In this document: positions 31,196 to 40,482 of the stretch, one piece after another
Numbering within the stretch: the stretch's first letter is position 1
Layout: every line of letters begins with the position of its first letter
DNA from: Entamoeba histolytica HM-1:IMSS
Taxonomy: Eukaryota; Evosea; Mastigamoebida; Endamoebidae
Length of the DNA: 47,313 nucleotides
Assembly (NCBI RefSeq): GCF_000208925.1
Contig: NW_001914880.1
Location: 1-47,313, forward strand
Reading direction: 5' to 3'
The notes under the pieces: generated by a model
Database searches by the model: none
What the model was told of the DNA's origin: nothing
Seen by the model: the letters and a program-made list of their open reading frames with translations, nothing else
Program-made: the position numbers and the translations under genes

Positions 31196-31768
31196 ATGGA
31201 TGATAAAGAGTTAGATGGTTTGTTTGTGTGTCTACTTTTAATAAAATACCTTCTTACCTATTTCCAGATATTTTATCTGAAATGATTGAACAAGAGAAAA
31301 AAGAAAATAGCAGTACTACAAATCAGTCTATTGGGGATATTCAATTTCCTGATTTATCACAGATTTATTATGACTTAATAAACCAAATTAATCAAATTGT
31401 TTGCCAAATAGATAAAATCATAACAAAATAAATATATGAATAACAAAATTTAGGATAAATCTTCTGATGATAAAAATTTAACGGGTGTTGAAGAAACTTT
31501 AATTAGTATGTTACGACCCTTTTTATCTAAAGATATTTTATATGAACCAATAAAAGAATTAAAAGAACAATACCCTGAATGGCTTGAAAAAAATAAAACA
31601 ATAATTACATCAGAAGAATTTGAAAAACGAATCAAACAATATGAAACTGTTTGTAAAATTGTTGAACTATTTGAACAATCTACAGAACCTCCAATGGAAA
31701 TAATTGTTGAACTTATTCAAAAAATGGGTCAACCACCACATGGACTAGTTCAATGTCTTGCTGAATAA
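31196..31768 (+). CDS. PEX19: Peroxin 19 (PEX19), three exons
   Basis: Chaperone and receptor for peroxisomal membrane proteins. Exons are 31196-31217 (22 nt), 31268-31398 and 31454-31768. Introns of 50 nt (GTTTGTT...TTTCCAG) and 55 nt (GTTTGCC...TTTAG) join in frame. The joined protein is 155 aa against ~300 in animals. The N-terminus MDDKELDDILSEMIEQE matches the PEX3-binding helix. The C-terminal helical domain shows MLRPFLSKDILYEPIKELK, YPEWLEKN, QYETVCKIVELFEQ and IQKMGQPPHGLV, the best-conserved PEX19 segments. It ends in CLAE, a CaaX-like box with an atypical last residue. The 22-nt first exon makes this gene easy to miss. Peroxisomes of Entamoeba are anaerobic and reduced. Confidence 0.88.
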
Positions 31769-31940
31769 AAAAAGTGTTTACTTTTAAACCATCTTTTGTT
31801 TTGGTTTATAGTATCTTTAATCATTTTTTATTGTCATGATTTTCACTTTTGATAACTTAAGATTTTTTCTTTGTGTGGATTGTCAAAAAAATTGTCAAGA
31901 TATAATGTATTTAAGAAGATTAACAAAAGGAAAAAAATAG

Positions 31941-32399
31941 ATGACTGAGCCTAAAGATTATTATGAACCAATGAAGAAAAAAATTAATTCTACTTTTAAA
32001 AATGATATGAAAGAACCTAATAAAATAATAATAAAAAAGGTTGGTAAAATAAATTCTGGTTATAATATATCTGTGATTAACTCCCCTACAAAAGTTTTAT
32101 CGAAATCATATGAAGTAAACCAATTAATGAAACTAAATAAAGTTAATGAAATAGTCAAAGTTCATTGTTTCCTAGATGATGTACAATTTCAAAATGACTG
32201 CATCTTAATATTTAAAATATGTGATGTGAAAAATCCAAAAGTTACCATTTATGGAAAGTTTTGGACTCGAGAAAGTAATCCACAATATCTATCCAAAATG
32301 GAATGTTATATCATGGGGAGGTTAATATTTCCAAAAGTTGAAAACAAAGAACCTATCTTTAATTGTATTTGGATTGGAAATGGAAAAGAAAATATCTAA
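31941..32399 (+). CDS. Unknown protein, possible OB-fold
   Basis: 152 aa, intronless, ATG after an A-rich leader. I do not recognise the family. The C-terminal ~95 residues alternate hydrophobic strands (VNEIVKVHCFLDDV, CILIFKICD, KVTIYGKFW, CYIMGRLIFP, IFNCIWIG), which would suit a small beta-barrel such as an OB-fold of RPA2 or Stn1 type. That is a guess from pattern only. The N-terminal ~50 residues are Lys-rich and probably disordered. No signal or membrane segment. Codon use is like its neighbours, so I take it as a real gene. Confidence 0.6.
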   Translation: MTEPKDYYEPMKKKINSTFKNDMKEPNKIIIKKVGKINSGYNISVINSPTKVLSKSYEVNQLMKLNKVNEIVKVHCFLDDVQFQNDCILIFKICDVKNPKVTIYGKFWTRESNPQYLSKMECYIMGRLIFPKVENKEPIFNCIWIGNGKENI

Positions 32400-32483
32400 A
32401 AATTAAAGAATAATTAATATATTCAATCAAAGGAATTTAACTCAACCATTAAATGGTTAATAATTAAAATAGCCTTTTATTTC

Positions 32484-34042
32484 TTATAAGAAATAACTAG
32501 ATATAAAATGAAGAAGTTCAAACAAAATATCAACAATCCCAATAAAAACCATGAACTTTGCAATAACACTTGAACATAAACACTTCACAGTATAGATTGT
32601 TTTATGCATTCCTTCTCCAAAAATTCGTTGGACATGTTTAACTGAAACAAATTGAATTAATGAAGGAATCATTACACCAATTATTGTAGCAGATATACCA
32701 ACAAAAGAAAGAACAGTCAACGAATCATTATAAAATATACATAAAAACACAGGGATAGATGCTATACCTGCTCTTACAATAACATCAACCCAGAAATGAT
32801 AAATAATAAATGTTTGGACATTAAAATAACGATAAATAGTTTGTGCAGCAAAAACAACTAAAGGAGGATAAACACTTAATGTTGTTATAATTGGTAATAA
32901 CATAATAATTATTTTAATAATTATTGCCCAAACAACACTTCCATCTGAAGGAAGAATTGGTTCCCAACCATCTCCAATTCCAGTATACTCTACCCAAATA
33001 TCACTTAATATTCCAGTTTTTTTAGAAAATTCAGTGTTCATAAGTGAAAGTGATAAATACAACATAAAACAAATAATATCTACAATCAAAGTATATAAAA
33101 ATGGTCTTTTTGTATATGAACGGGCTGTAGATTCAATAATTGTATTACAATTAATAAAAGAAAAAAAAGACACAGACAACATATATCCAATTTTACATAA
33201 TGATAACCACCAATCATCTTGTGTTGAACTTGAACTAGTTATAATAGTTTCATCTCTTTTTGTTACTGAAAAGAAAATAATTAATGTAGTAAACATTAGT
33301 ACCAATGCAACTATCCTATAACTAAAGAAATAAATCCAAACTTATTATTTAATTTAATTAAATGAAAAACAAACCAAAAGAATAATAATTGTAATTTTTG
33401 AAAGATTTTAGGATTAATCATAGATAAAATAACAAATATTAACATAAATCCAAATGAAATTCCATAATAACTTCCACACACTTTACCATTTAATTCATAA
33501 GAAGTAATTAATGAAATTAATGAACAATCAAAATTTATATCTTCTAAAATATCAAATGACTTAACAATTTTACTAATACACAAATAACAAAATGATAATG
33601 AACACCATAAAGCAGAAAGTAAATATGAAATAGATACTATAAATGAAATAATTCTCCCTTTAGCATATAAATGAAATGAAAGCATTCGAGGAAAGTCAAA
33701 CATCATTTGACCTAATTCATTCTTAGGAAATCCACCTATTTCCATTGCAGCGGCTGCACCACTTGTTCTTGCCATTGAGTCAAACAAATAAATTGTTGAT
33801 ATCAAAATATTAATAAATACTAACGTAAATGTTATTGAACTTAAAATAACACCACAATTAATAAAAACATCTAACAACATAATTAAACCAATACCAACAG
33901 TCCCATTAAAAACATTTACAATAAATAATAATGTCCCCATATCTTTTTCAGACTTTAATGGAGTTTCAAAAGAAGTAACAGTAGCAAAAAAAGAATTGAA
34001 AAAAGAAGTGGTAGATTGAATAAGTGGTTGTGTTTCATCCAT
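32484..34042 (-). CDS. Amino acid/auxin permease-family (AAAP) transporter, two exons
   Basis: Exon 1 is 33375-34042 and exon 2 is 32484-33315. The 59-nt intron starts GTTTGTT and ends TTATAG; an alternative AG 6 nt earlier is also in frame. The joined protein is 499 aa with ~11 membrane helices. The first helix carries FIVNVFNGTVGIGLIMLLDV, equivalent to the AAAP NxxxGxGxL start, then the acidic MEIGGFPKNELGQMMFDFP loop. Helix 5-6 and IGYMLSVSFFSFINCNTI are also like the family. It probably moves neutral amino acids across the plasma or lysosomal membrane. Substrate unproven. Shares a 230-bp divergent region with RPS19. Confidence 0.8.
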
Positions 34043-34247
34043 TTTAAATAATCAAATAATCTGATAAAAAAGATATTTTATTTTTCTTCATTTTCATTTA
34101 AAAAATAATAAATAACATTTTGTTAAATTTAAAACTTGAAAAATGTTATTTTATGAAAATTTAAAAGAAAAAAAAATAATTTAAAGATTATAGTAAATTT
34201 ATTATAAAAAAAAAATATGAGGATTGTATTAACCTGAACTGAGAAAA

Positions 34248-34254
34248 TAACCCT
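34248..34254 (+). promoter_or_regulatory. AACCCT motif upstream of RPS19
   Basis: TAACCCT followed by AG, 18 nt before the ATG at 34273, so possibly within or at the start of the transcript. Confidence 0.4.
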
Positions 34255-34272
34255 AGCAATTGACCAGACTGA

Positions 34273-34740
34273 ATGCACCACTTCAGTAATATTAAAGACG
34301 TTGTTGCTATTGATTTCATTAAGGCATATGCCGAACATCTTAAGAAGTCTGGAAAGCTCGAAATTCCAGAGTGGGTTGATACTGTCAAGACTGGTATGTG
34401 CAAAGAACTTGCACCATTAAATCCAGATTGGATTTATATTAGAGCTGCTGCAATTGCAAGAAAAGTTTATTTGAATAACGGAATTGGAGTAATGGCACTT
34501 AGAAGAGCTTATGGTGACCAATACAACAAACATTATAACCCATCCCACAGAACTCTTGGATCAGGAAAAGTTAACAGATATATCCTTCAACAACTTGAGA
34601 AGATGGGCATAGTTGCTAAGATCCAAAGTGGAAGATCCCTTACTAAAGAAGGAAGAAAGGATATGGATAAAATTGCTTTCCAAGTTTATAAGGAACATGA
34701 AGCCAAAGTTACTCCAATGATTCTTATGCCAATGAACTAA
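34273..34740 (+). CDS. RPS19: 40S ribosomal protein S19 (eS19)
   Basis: 155 aa, intronless from this ATG. The core matches eS19: HLKKSGKLEIPEWVDTVKTG, DWIYIRAAAIARKVYLNNG, and the C-terminal RYILQQLEKMGIVAK with GRSLTKEGRKDMDKIAFQV. It is part of the small-subunit head and needed for 18S rRNA maturation. Compared with yeast it has a slightly longer C-terminal tail. The N-terminus MHHFSNIKDV is unusual in its first residues. A tiny 5' exon ending before TTCAG|TAATATT cannot be excluded. The region is denser in G/C than its surroundings, as expected for a highly expressed gene. Confidence 0.95.
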   Translation: MHHFSNIKDVVAIDFIKAYAEHLKKSGKLEIPEWVDTVKTGMCKELAPLNPDWIYIRAAAIARKVYLNNGIGVMALRRAYGDQYNKHYNPSHRTLGSGKVNRYILQQLEKMGIVAKIQSGRSLTKEGRKDMDKIAFQVYKEHEAKVTPMILMPMN

Positions 34741-35003
34741 TTGAATAAAACTGGTTGTTTTGATTTTTATTTATTTTTTTCAAAACGAAAAAGATAATTT
34801 AATTTAGACTATTCATTTCAAATTATTAAAAGGAATGAAATAGAAGTATTAATGATAAATAGTATTATAAAATATAAAAAGTAAAACTAGATATTTAAAG
34901 ATAAATGAAAATCAGAAAAAAAAAAGAAGGGAGTAAAAATAAGGAAAATAATGGGATATTATCACTTTGTAAAATGGAGAAAAGTCATAACAAAAAACCT
35001 AAA

Positions 35004-35010
35004 AAACCCT
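35004..35010 (+). promoter_or_regulatory. AACCCT motif upstream of PABP
   Basis: AAACCCT followed by GAGG, 37 nt before the PABP ATG. Confidence 0.4.
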
Positions 35011-35047
35011 GAGGTACTAATAATAATTAAATAATACTTTCATTCTA

Positions 35048-36622
35048 ATGGCTACTCAAACTGTTCCACAAAGTGTTGCATTTGCTGAATACAATGAAAA
35101 TAAAACCATTTTTGTGAATAATTTACCAACATCTGTCACAGAAACTGTTTTATTTGCTGAAGTATTTAAAGATTTCCCAAATCAAGTTTCAAATGTCCAC
35201 ATTAATAGAGACTCAAGATTTGATACAACTATTGCATACATCAATATGAACTCTCATGAGGCAGCTCTTCAAGCTATTAAAAAATTAAATGGTACTCTTA
35301 TTGAAGGTAAAAAAGTTAATATGTTCTGGTCATTGAGAGATTTTAAGCAAAGAACACAAAATGAAACAAATTTATATGTTAAATATATTAAGAAGTCTGT
35401 TACACAACAAAAATTACAAGAAGTTTTTGAAAAGTATGGACATACTTTATCTGTTAAATTAAGTTCTAATGAAAAAAATGAATCAAATGGATTTGGATAT
35501 GTAAAATATTGTACTGTTGAAGAGTGTCAAGCAGCTGTTGATGCTAGAGATGAAATTGCTAAAGAAATTGGTGATGAAGGATTCCTCATTGCTAAATTCT
35601 GTAAACAACCTAAAAATCTTAAAACCAATTTATATATTGGAAATATTGATAAAACTGTTACTGAAGAACAATTTCTTAAATATTTCGAGACATTTGGACC
35701 AATTAAATGTGGGGCTGATGGGAAAAAATTCTACAGATTCTTATATGATGAAAAGTATGAAAAAAATAAAGGGTTTGTGAATTATGAAAATACTGAAGAT
35801 GCTCAAAAAGCTGTTACTGCTCCAAGACATTGTGTTCTTGGAGATAGTGATATTCTTGTTACTTATTATAAAACAAAAAAAGAAAGAAAACAAGAATTTA
35901 AACAACATGCTAATGAAATTAAGATGAATGCTACAGGCAAATACAAAGAATATAATTTCCATGTCAAAACAGATAAAGCTGGAATTACTGAAGGAGAAAT
36001 AAGAGATGCTTTACAGGATTGTGGTGGAATTTATTCTATTAAAATTAAGTATGTTAATTCAGAACCAACTGATGTTGTTTACATCTGTTTTGATAATGCA
36101 CAATCTGCACATCAGTTTATTCAAAAAGCTCAAGTTCTTGGATGGACTGCTAATCCATTTAAGACAAAACAAGAAAGAAGTAATGCTAACAACTATTATA
36201 ATGGTACTGGTATACCTGGTTTCCCAGTTAATTTCCTTCAATATTTCCAATTGTTCCCATCTGTTTTCAATACTTCTATGAACAGACAACCAAAACCAGG
36301 AAATAAACAACCAAGAAATGTTAGTGCTTCTCAAAATGCTAAAAAGAAGTCTAAGGTTGATAATAATATTAAAAAACAACCAAAGTCTATTGAAAAAGCT
36401 CCAACAGTCACTGAGGAGATGAAGAATAATCTTGGTGATCAATTATATGATTTCATTTTAGGTCTGGAAGATTATGATGAAGAAATTACTGGAAGAATTA
36501 CTGGTGTTCTTCTTGAGTCTATTGAATATAGTGAATTAAATAACATGCTTAGAAACAAAATTGAGGAGCTTAAGAATGTTATTAAGGAAGTTTACGAAAA
36601 TCTCAAAAAGATTAATAATTAA
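35048..36622 (+). CDS. Poly(A)-binding protein, cytoplasmic type
   Basis: 524 aa, intronless. Four RNA-recognition motifs in tandem: RNP2/RNP1 pairs start at FVNNLPTSVTETVLF, LYVKYIKKSVTQQKL with NGFGYVKY, LYIGNIDKTVTEEQF with NKGFVNYE, and a weaker fourth (YNFHVKTDKAGITEGEI). After a Pro/Gln/Asn/Lys linker comes an MLLE (PABC) domain at ~450-520 with RITGVLLESIEYSELNNMLR, equal to KITGMLLE in other PABPs, which binds PAM2 peptides. It coats mRNA tails and aids translation initiation and mRNA stability. The shorter linker explains the smaller size than human PABPC1 (636). The first RRM is quite divergent. Confidence 0.94.
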   Translation: MATQTVPQSVAFAEYNENKTIFVNNLPTSVTETVLFAEVFKDFPNQVSNVHINRDSRFDTTIAYINMNSHEAALQAIKKLNGTLIEGKKVNMFWSLRDFKQRTQNETNLYVKYIKKSVTQQKLQEVFEKYGHTLSVKLSSNEKNESNGFGYVKYCTVEECQAAVDARDEIAKEIGDEGFLIAKFCKQPKNLKTNLYIGNIDKTVTEEQFLKYFETFGPIKCGADGKKFYRFLYDEKYEKNKGFVNYENTEDAQKAVTAPRHCVLGDSDILVTYYKTKKERKQEFKQHANEIKMNATGKYKEYNFHVKTDKAGITEGEIRDALQDCGGIYSIKIKYVNSEPTDVVYICFDNAQSAHQFIQKAQVLGWTANPFKTKQERSNANNYYNGTGIPGFPVNFLQYFQLFPSVFNTSMNRQPKPGNKQPRNVSASQNAKKKSKVDNNIKKQPKSIEKAPTVTEEMKNNLGDQLYDFILGLEDYDEEITGRITGVLLESIEYSELNNMLRNKIEELKNVIKEVYENLKKINN

Positions 36623-36953
36623 CCAAAGAAAGAAAAAATGAAAAACAAAAATGAAATTAATTTAATTTTTGATAAAAATTTTTATATAGTTGCATAAAAA
36701 CATTTTTCATTAAAAAATAATTTTGTTATTAGTGATTTGAAAAGTTATACTATTATGATAAAGTAGAAGATTGTTTGAATGAAGTGTTTTGTATTTCTTC
36801 TTTTGCATCTGTTATATTCTTGTTCATTTACTTCTTTTTATTTTTACAATTGTTAATTCTCTAAGTGCAGAAAAGTTTTATAGTGTTGTCTTGTTGTTTG
36901 AAGAGTTGAAGTATAATTTAGTTTTCATTCATCTTGGACAATCACCGCATCAC
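36623..36953. other. Intergenic region with a possible gene remnant
   Basis: A 61-codon frame at 36789-36974 starts like a signal peptide (HLLLFIFTIVNSLSAEKFY) and then reads NLVFIHLGQSPHHKM before stopping inside the palindrome. It could be a scrap of a secreted enzyme such as a histidine phosphatase, but that is speculative. Confidence 0.25.
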
Positions 36954-37000
36954 AAAATGTTAGTTTGTTTCTGACTATGTCAGAAACAAACTAACATTTT
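36954..37000. repeat. Near-perfect palindrome: 22-bp arms, 3-bp loop
   Basis: The left arm 36954-36975 (AAAATGTTAGTTTG...CTGAC) and the right arm 36979-37000 are exact reverse complements around the central TAT. After one mismatch three more base pairs extend it to 36950-37004. The arms include GTTTGTT on one strand and AACAAAC on the other, the 5' splice word of this genome. It lies ~300 bp upstream of the ADH start and ~330 bp after PABP. Confidence 0.95.
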
Positions 37001-37248
37001 ATGAGCTTTGTAGTTTTATCTCGTTGTTTTGTAATATTTGTCTTTCTATTTTTGATACAATCAAGAAATGAGGTAATATTCTTCTATAACACAGTCTCTA
37101 TTTCTGGAAAGGTTGTGTCAATAATACTTAATCAAATTTCCTGAAGTTTACATTTTCGATGTTTGATGAAGTTAAGATAAAGAAAAGCGAATTCTTATGA
37201 AAATAGTTGGGGTTGTTCATATTGTTATGAAGAAGATTACCGACGAAA

Positions 37249-37261
37249 GAACTATTTAAAG
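37249..37261 (+). promoter_or_regulatory. GAAC plus TATA-like core promoter of ADH
   Basis: GAAC directly followed by TATTTAAAG (overall GAACTATTTAAAG), 37-49 nt upstream of the ATG. Both are named elements of Entamoeba core promoters, although GAAC normally lies downstream or at variable places. Confidence 0.5.
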
Positions 37262-37297
37262 GATGGAGAAGTATGGAATAATCGAGTTGAAGAGACA

Positions 37298-38452
37298 ATG
37301 ACAATGCTTAATTTCACATATTACAATCCAGTTAGATTAATTTATGGAAAAGGGTCATTAGACGAGATAGAGAAACAACATTTAATTCCTGAAGATGCAA
37401 GAATCATGATGACATATGGAGGAGGTTCTATTAAGAAGAATGGAGTTTATGAAGAAGTCTTGAAACACATTAAGCCAATTGTAGAGTTTGGAGGAATAGA
37501 ACCAAATCCATCACATGAAACATGTATTAAAGCTATTAAGATTGCTAAAGAGAATAAAATTAACTTCTTGGTTGCAGTTGGAGGAGGGTCAATTATTGAT
37601 GCAACAAAATATATTGCACTTGGAATGGAACATACATATTCAGATGATCCATATGATATTTGTCTAAAAGGAGGAAAGTTTAAAGTAAATCCAGCACAAG
37701 CAAAAATAGGAGTAGTTTTAACAATTCCAGCTACAGGATCAGAAACGAATTGTTGGGGAGTTATTTCAAGACATGCAGATAAATTAAAGTTACCATTTAA
37801 CAACGAATCTGTTTTTCCAACATGGTCTATTGTTGATCCATGTTTCACTATGTCTCTTCCAGACAATCAAATTAGAAATGGACTTGTTGATTCATTTGTT
37901 CATTGTATTGAACAATATATTGGAAATTATCACTTAAACCCAGTTGTAGAAGCAGAGACTGAAGGAGTAATGAGAACAATCATTGGAGTATCACACAAAA
38001 CATTAGAAAATCATCAAGACTATCAAGCACGAATTACATTCTGTTATGCTGCAACAGTAGCATTGAACATGTCACTTTTATGTGGAGTTACACTTTGTGG
38101 AGGTGCACATGCTGTAGGACATGAATTAACTAGTTATTATGGACTTGCACATGGAGAAACATTAGCAATTACAACACCAGGAGTAATGAGATTTAATAAA
38201 GAGAAAAATGCAAAGAAATTGATTCAAATGGGAGAACAAGTCTTTGGAATTAAGAATAGTACACCAGAAGCAGCAATAGAAGCAACAGAAAAATGGTTTA
38301 AATCAATTGGAATGAAAACACGATTGTCAGAATGGGGTAAAGGAAAAGAAGAATTTGAAACTATTGCAAGAAAGTTTGAAGGTAATCCAGCTGGTGCACA
38401 CAAAGACATTGATTACAAAGGATGTCTCCAAATTCTTAATGACATTTATTAA
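37298..38452 (+). CDS. Iron-containing alcohol dehydrogenase (BdhA/YqhD type)
   Basis: 384 aa, intronless. Group III alcohol dehydrogenase, NADP-linked in its nearest bacterial relatives, that reduces aldehydes in ethanol fermentation or detoxification. The N-terminal dinucleotide domain shows FGGIEPNPSHETC and LVAVGGGSIIDATKYIA. Metal ligands are Asp and His in LVDSFVHCIEQ (about 197 and 201) and two His in GGAHAVGHELTSYYGLAHGE (about 270 and 284). The conserved PATGSETN is present. The sequence looks bacterial, so an old lateral transfer is likely. An upstream ATG two codons before the M of MLNF is used here; starting at the second Met would change little. Confidence 0.94.
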   Translation: MTMLNFTYYNPVRLIYGKGSLDEIEKQHLIPEDARIMMTYGGGSIKKNGVYEEVLKHIKPIVEFGGIEPNPSHETCIKAIKIAKENKINFLVAVGGGSIIDATKYIALGMEHTYSDDPYDICLKGGKFKVNPAQAKIGVVLTIPATGSETNCWGVISRHADKLKLPFNNESVFPTWSIVDPCFTMSLPDNQIRNGLVDSFVHCIEQYIGNYHLNPVVEAETEGVMRTIIGVSHKTLENHQDYQARITFCYAATVALNMSLLCGVTLCGGAHAVGHELTSYYGLAHGETLAITTPGVMRFNKEKNAKKLIQMGEQVFGIKNSTPEAAIEATEKWFKSIGMKTRLSEWGKGKEEFETIARKFEGNPAGAHKDIDYKGCLQILNDIY

Positions 38453-38523
38453 ATTTAATTAATTCCAGTTTTTAAGATTTTTGTTGTTTTTAAGACAAAA
38501 AGAAATGAAATTAAAAAGAAAAG

Positions 38524-39822
38524 TTACTTAAAGTGAAAAGGCTCTAATTCGTAAAGATGTAATAACCGATTTAAGCGTTCTTCTAACCATTTTTTATTAT
38601 CTAATTCTAACCAATCACTCGGCATACAAATTCCTTTTAAATATGTTCCAAGAACTGCTCCAACTACTGCCCCATTTGTATCTGCATCACCACCTTCATA
38701 TGCAATTCTTTCAATTAATTCTTCAAATATCTTTGCTTTATCTATTCCTTTTTCTTTCATCTTAAATGCTTCTCTTAATGATAAAATAGCACATCCCATT
38801 GGTTTGAATGTATATCCTATAGATTCATTTAATTTCATTTCTTCAAGTGTTTTAGCATTTGTATATTCTATAAATTCTTTCTTATATTCTTCATTTAACA
38901 TCTTTTCACTATCACTTCTTGCTTCTTGAATTATTTCTTCAATATCTTCTCGTCCTTGTAATAATTTTGCTAGTATAAGAACAATTATATTAACAGAAGC
39001 TTGACATCGTGGATCTGCATGTGTAGTACTTCCTATTTTCTTTGCATTTTCTTTAACTCTTTCTTCATCCCAGAAATATGGAACAGCTAAAACTGATGTT
39101 CTCATTACACTTCCATTTGGTGCTGCTTGGCATCCTCCATCTCTCCAGATTTTCTCACATAGTCCAATTGGGTCATTAATCCATCCTTTTCTTCTTACAG
39201 TCTTTCCAAAATTCATTCCGATTCCAAGTCCTCCTAAATCTCCTAATTCTGTAAATCCAAAGTGAATCCAATAATAACATCTTTTTGCAAAATCTATCAC
39301 ATCAACTTCTCCATTGTTATGAACAAGACTATCCAATATTAAAATGCATTGGTCTGTATCATCTGTCCAATCTGCACATCTATACTCTTCATTCATCCAT
39401 TTTGATCGATGTTGGTCAATGATGTAATGATTATATGTTATATGTTCTCCTTTATAAAAATACCATGCATTTTCTTTACTAACAAATTCTGTAGATAATC
39501 CAACTGCATCTCCAACTGCTTGTCCAAGAACTAATCCAATGATTCTTTCTCTTAATTCTTTTGGTAATTCTTGCTCATGTTTAATAGCTTTAAATTCTTC
39601 TGGTAATGGATTAGGATATTCTAAAACTTCTGGTGAATATTCTAGAGCATGTTGTTGAACATATTCTTTAGCTTTTTCTGGTGATGTTTTAACTAGTTTA
39701 AATGGTGGATTAAGTCTAACCATTCTCTCAGACTCTTTGCAATAATCAAGGAATTTTGTCTCTTCATTTTCTTGATGTTGTGATTCATTGTTAGTATTAT
39801 TAGTAGATGTTGTATTTCCCAT
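38524..39822 (-). CDS. ADP-ribosylglycohydrolase (DraG/ARH family)
   Basis: 432 aa, intronless. It would cleave ADP-ribose from proteins or nucleic acids using two Mg ions. Metal sites are visible as DWTDDTDQCILILDSL (about 153-168) and EGGDADTNGAVVGAVLGTYL near the end. The catalytic core starts at IGLVLGQAVGDAVGLSTEF (about 90). The N-terminus MGNTTSTNNTNN fits an N-myristoylation site, which would anchor the enzyme to membranes. A ~90-residue extension precedes the core. It overlaps nothing and is convergent with the ADH gene, 71 bp apart. The family is common in bacteria and patchy in eukaryotes. Confidence 0.92.
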   Translation of the reverse strand: MGNTTSTNNTNNESQHQENEETKFLDYCKESERMVRLNPPFKLVKTSPEKAKEYVQQHALEYSPEVLEYPNPLPEEFKAIKHEQELPKELRERIIGLVLGQAVGDAVGLSTEFVSKENAWYFYKGEHITYNHYIIDQHRSKWMNEEYRCADWTDDTDQCILILDSLVHNNGEVDVIDFAKRCYYWIHFGFTELGDLGGLGIGMNFGKTVRRKGWINDPIGLCEKIWRDGGCQAAPNGSVMRTSVLAVPYFWDEERVKENAKKIGSTTHADPRCQASVNIIVLILAKLLQGREDIEEIIQEARSDSEKMLNEEYKKEFIEYTNAKTLEEMKLNESIGYTFKPMGCAILSLREAFKMKEKGIDKAKIFEELIERIAYEGGDADTNGAVVGAVLGTYLKGICMPSDWLELDNKKWLEERLNRLLHLYELEPFHFK

Positions 39823-39918
39823 CTTTTGTTTGTTTTTTTTTTGATTTTTTTCTTAAAATTTTTGTTTTTGATTTTTATAAAAATGGTTTTAACTGTCTCA
39901 ATTAAAATTCTGAGTGTC

Positions 39919-40482
39919 TTATTTTTCTTTTAATAACTTAGAAAGCTTGTTATCGTTTTGTTTTACTAAAACAGTCTTTTCTTTCCCTATTCTCTTTTCT
40001 ATTTCTTTACAGATTTCTTCTCCAATTCGTTCTATTTCATTTTTATTGTAAACTACTCCATTAACTATGATTGATTTAACAATATCCATTTTCACACTAC
40101 TATATCTTCCTGGTGTTTGTGTTGAACAAATAAAATACCCAATTTCACTTAAAATGTCATTAATAATATTAATTGATTCTCTATATCCATTCTTTTTCTT
40201 CCGATACATCACTCTTTGTATATTTATATTATTTTGAATGTCTTTCTCTTCTAATCCATATACTCTTCGTTTGACTAATTCTTGTAAATCGATAACACCA
40301 TCTTCGCTATTATTGAATTGAAGTTTTTTAATTTGGAAAAATGGCAGTGTGAGAACTTTAACATTTCTGCGTTGTTTCACTTCAACATCACAATGTCTAT
40401 TTAACAGTGCAATACAAAATGCCCTGACTTTCGATTGATAGTTTCTATTATCTACATATACGTTTCTCGTTACAACGGACAT
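39919..40482 (-). CDS. Unknown protein (187 aa)
   Basis: I do not recognise it. Features: mixed alpha/beta composition, basic C-terminus (EICKEIEKRIGKEKTVLVKQ), and no signal peptide or membrane segment. Codon use is like neighbouring genes. The upstream ~300 bp are purine-rich on this strand, like decayed coding DNA, so the gene could be the remnant of a longer one or simply Entamoeba-specific. Confidence 0.5.
   Translation of the reverse strand: MSVVTRNVYVDNRNYQSKVRAFCIALLNRHCDVEVKQRRNVKVLTLPFFQIKKLQFNNSEDGVIDLQELVKRRVYGLEEKDIQNNINIQRVMYRKKKNGYRESINIINDILSEIGYFICSTQTPGRYSSVKMDIVKSIIVNGVVYNKNEIERIGEEICKEIEKRIGKEKTVLVKQNDNKLSKLLKEK

Noticed and set aside
36789..36974. Signal-peptide-like frame before the palindrome as a real gene
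   Set aside because: It ends within the palindrome with no continuing exon. Treated as a possible remnant only.
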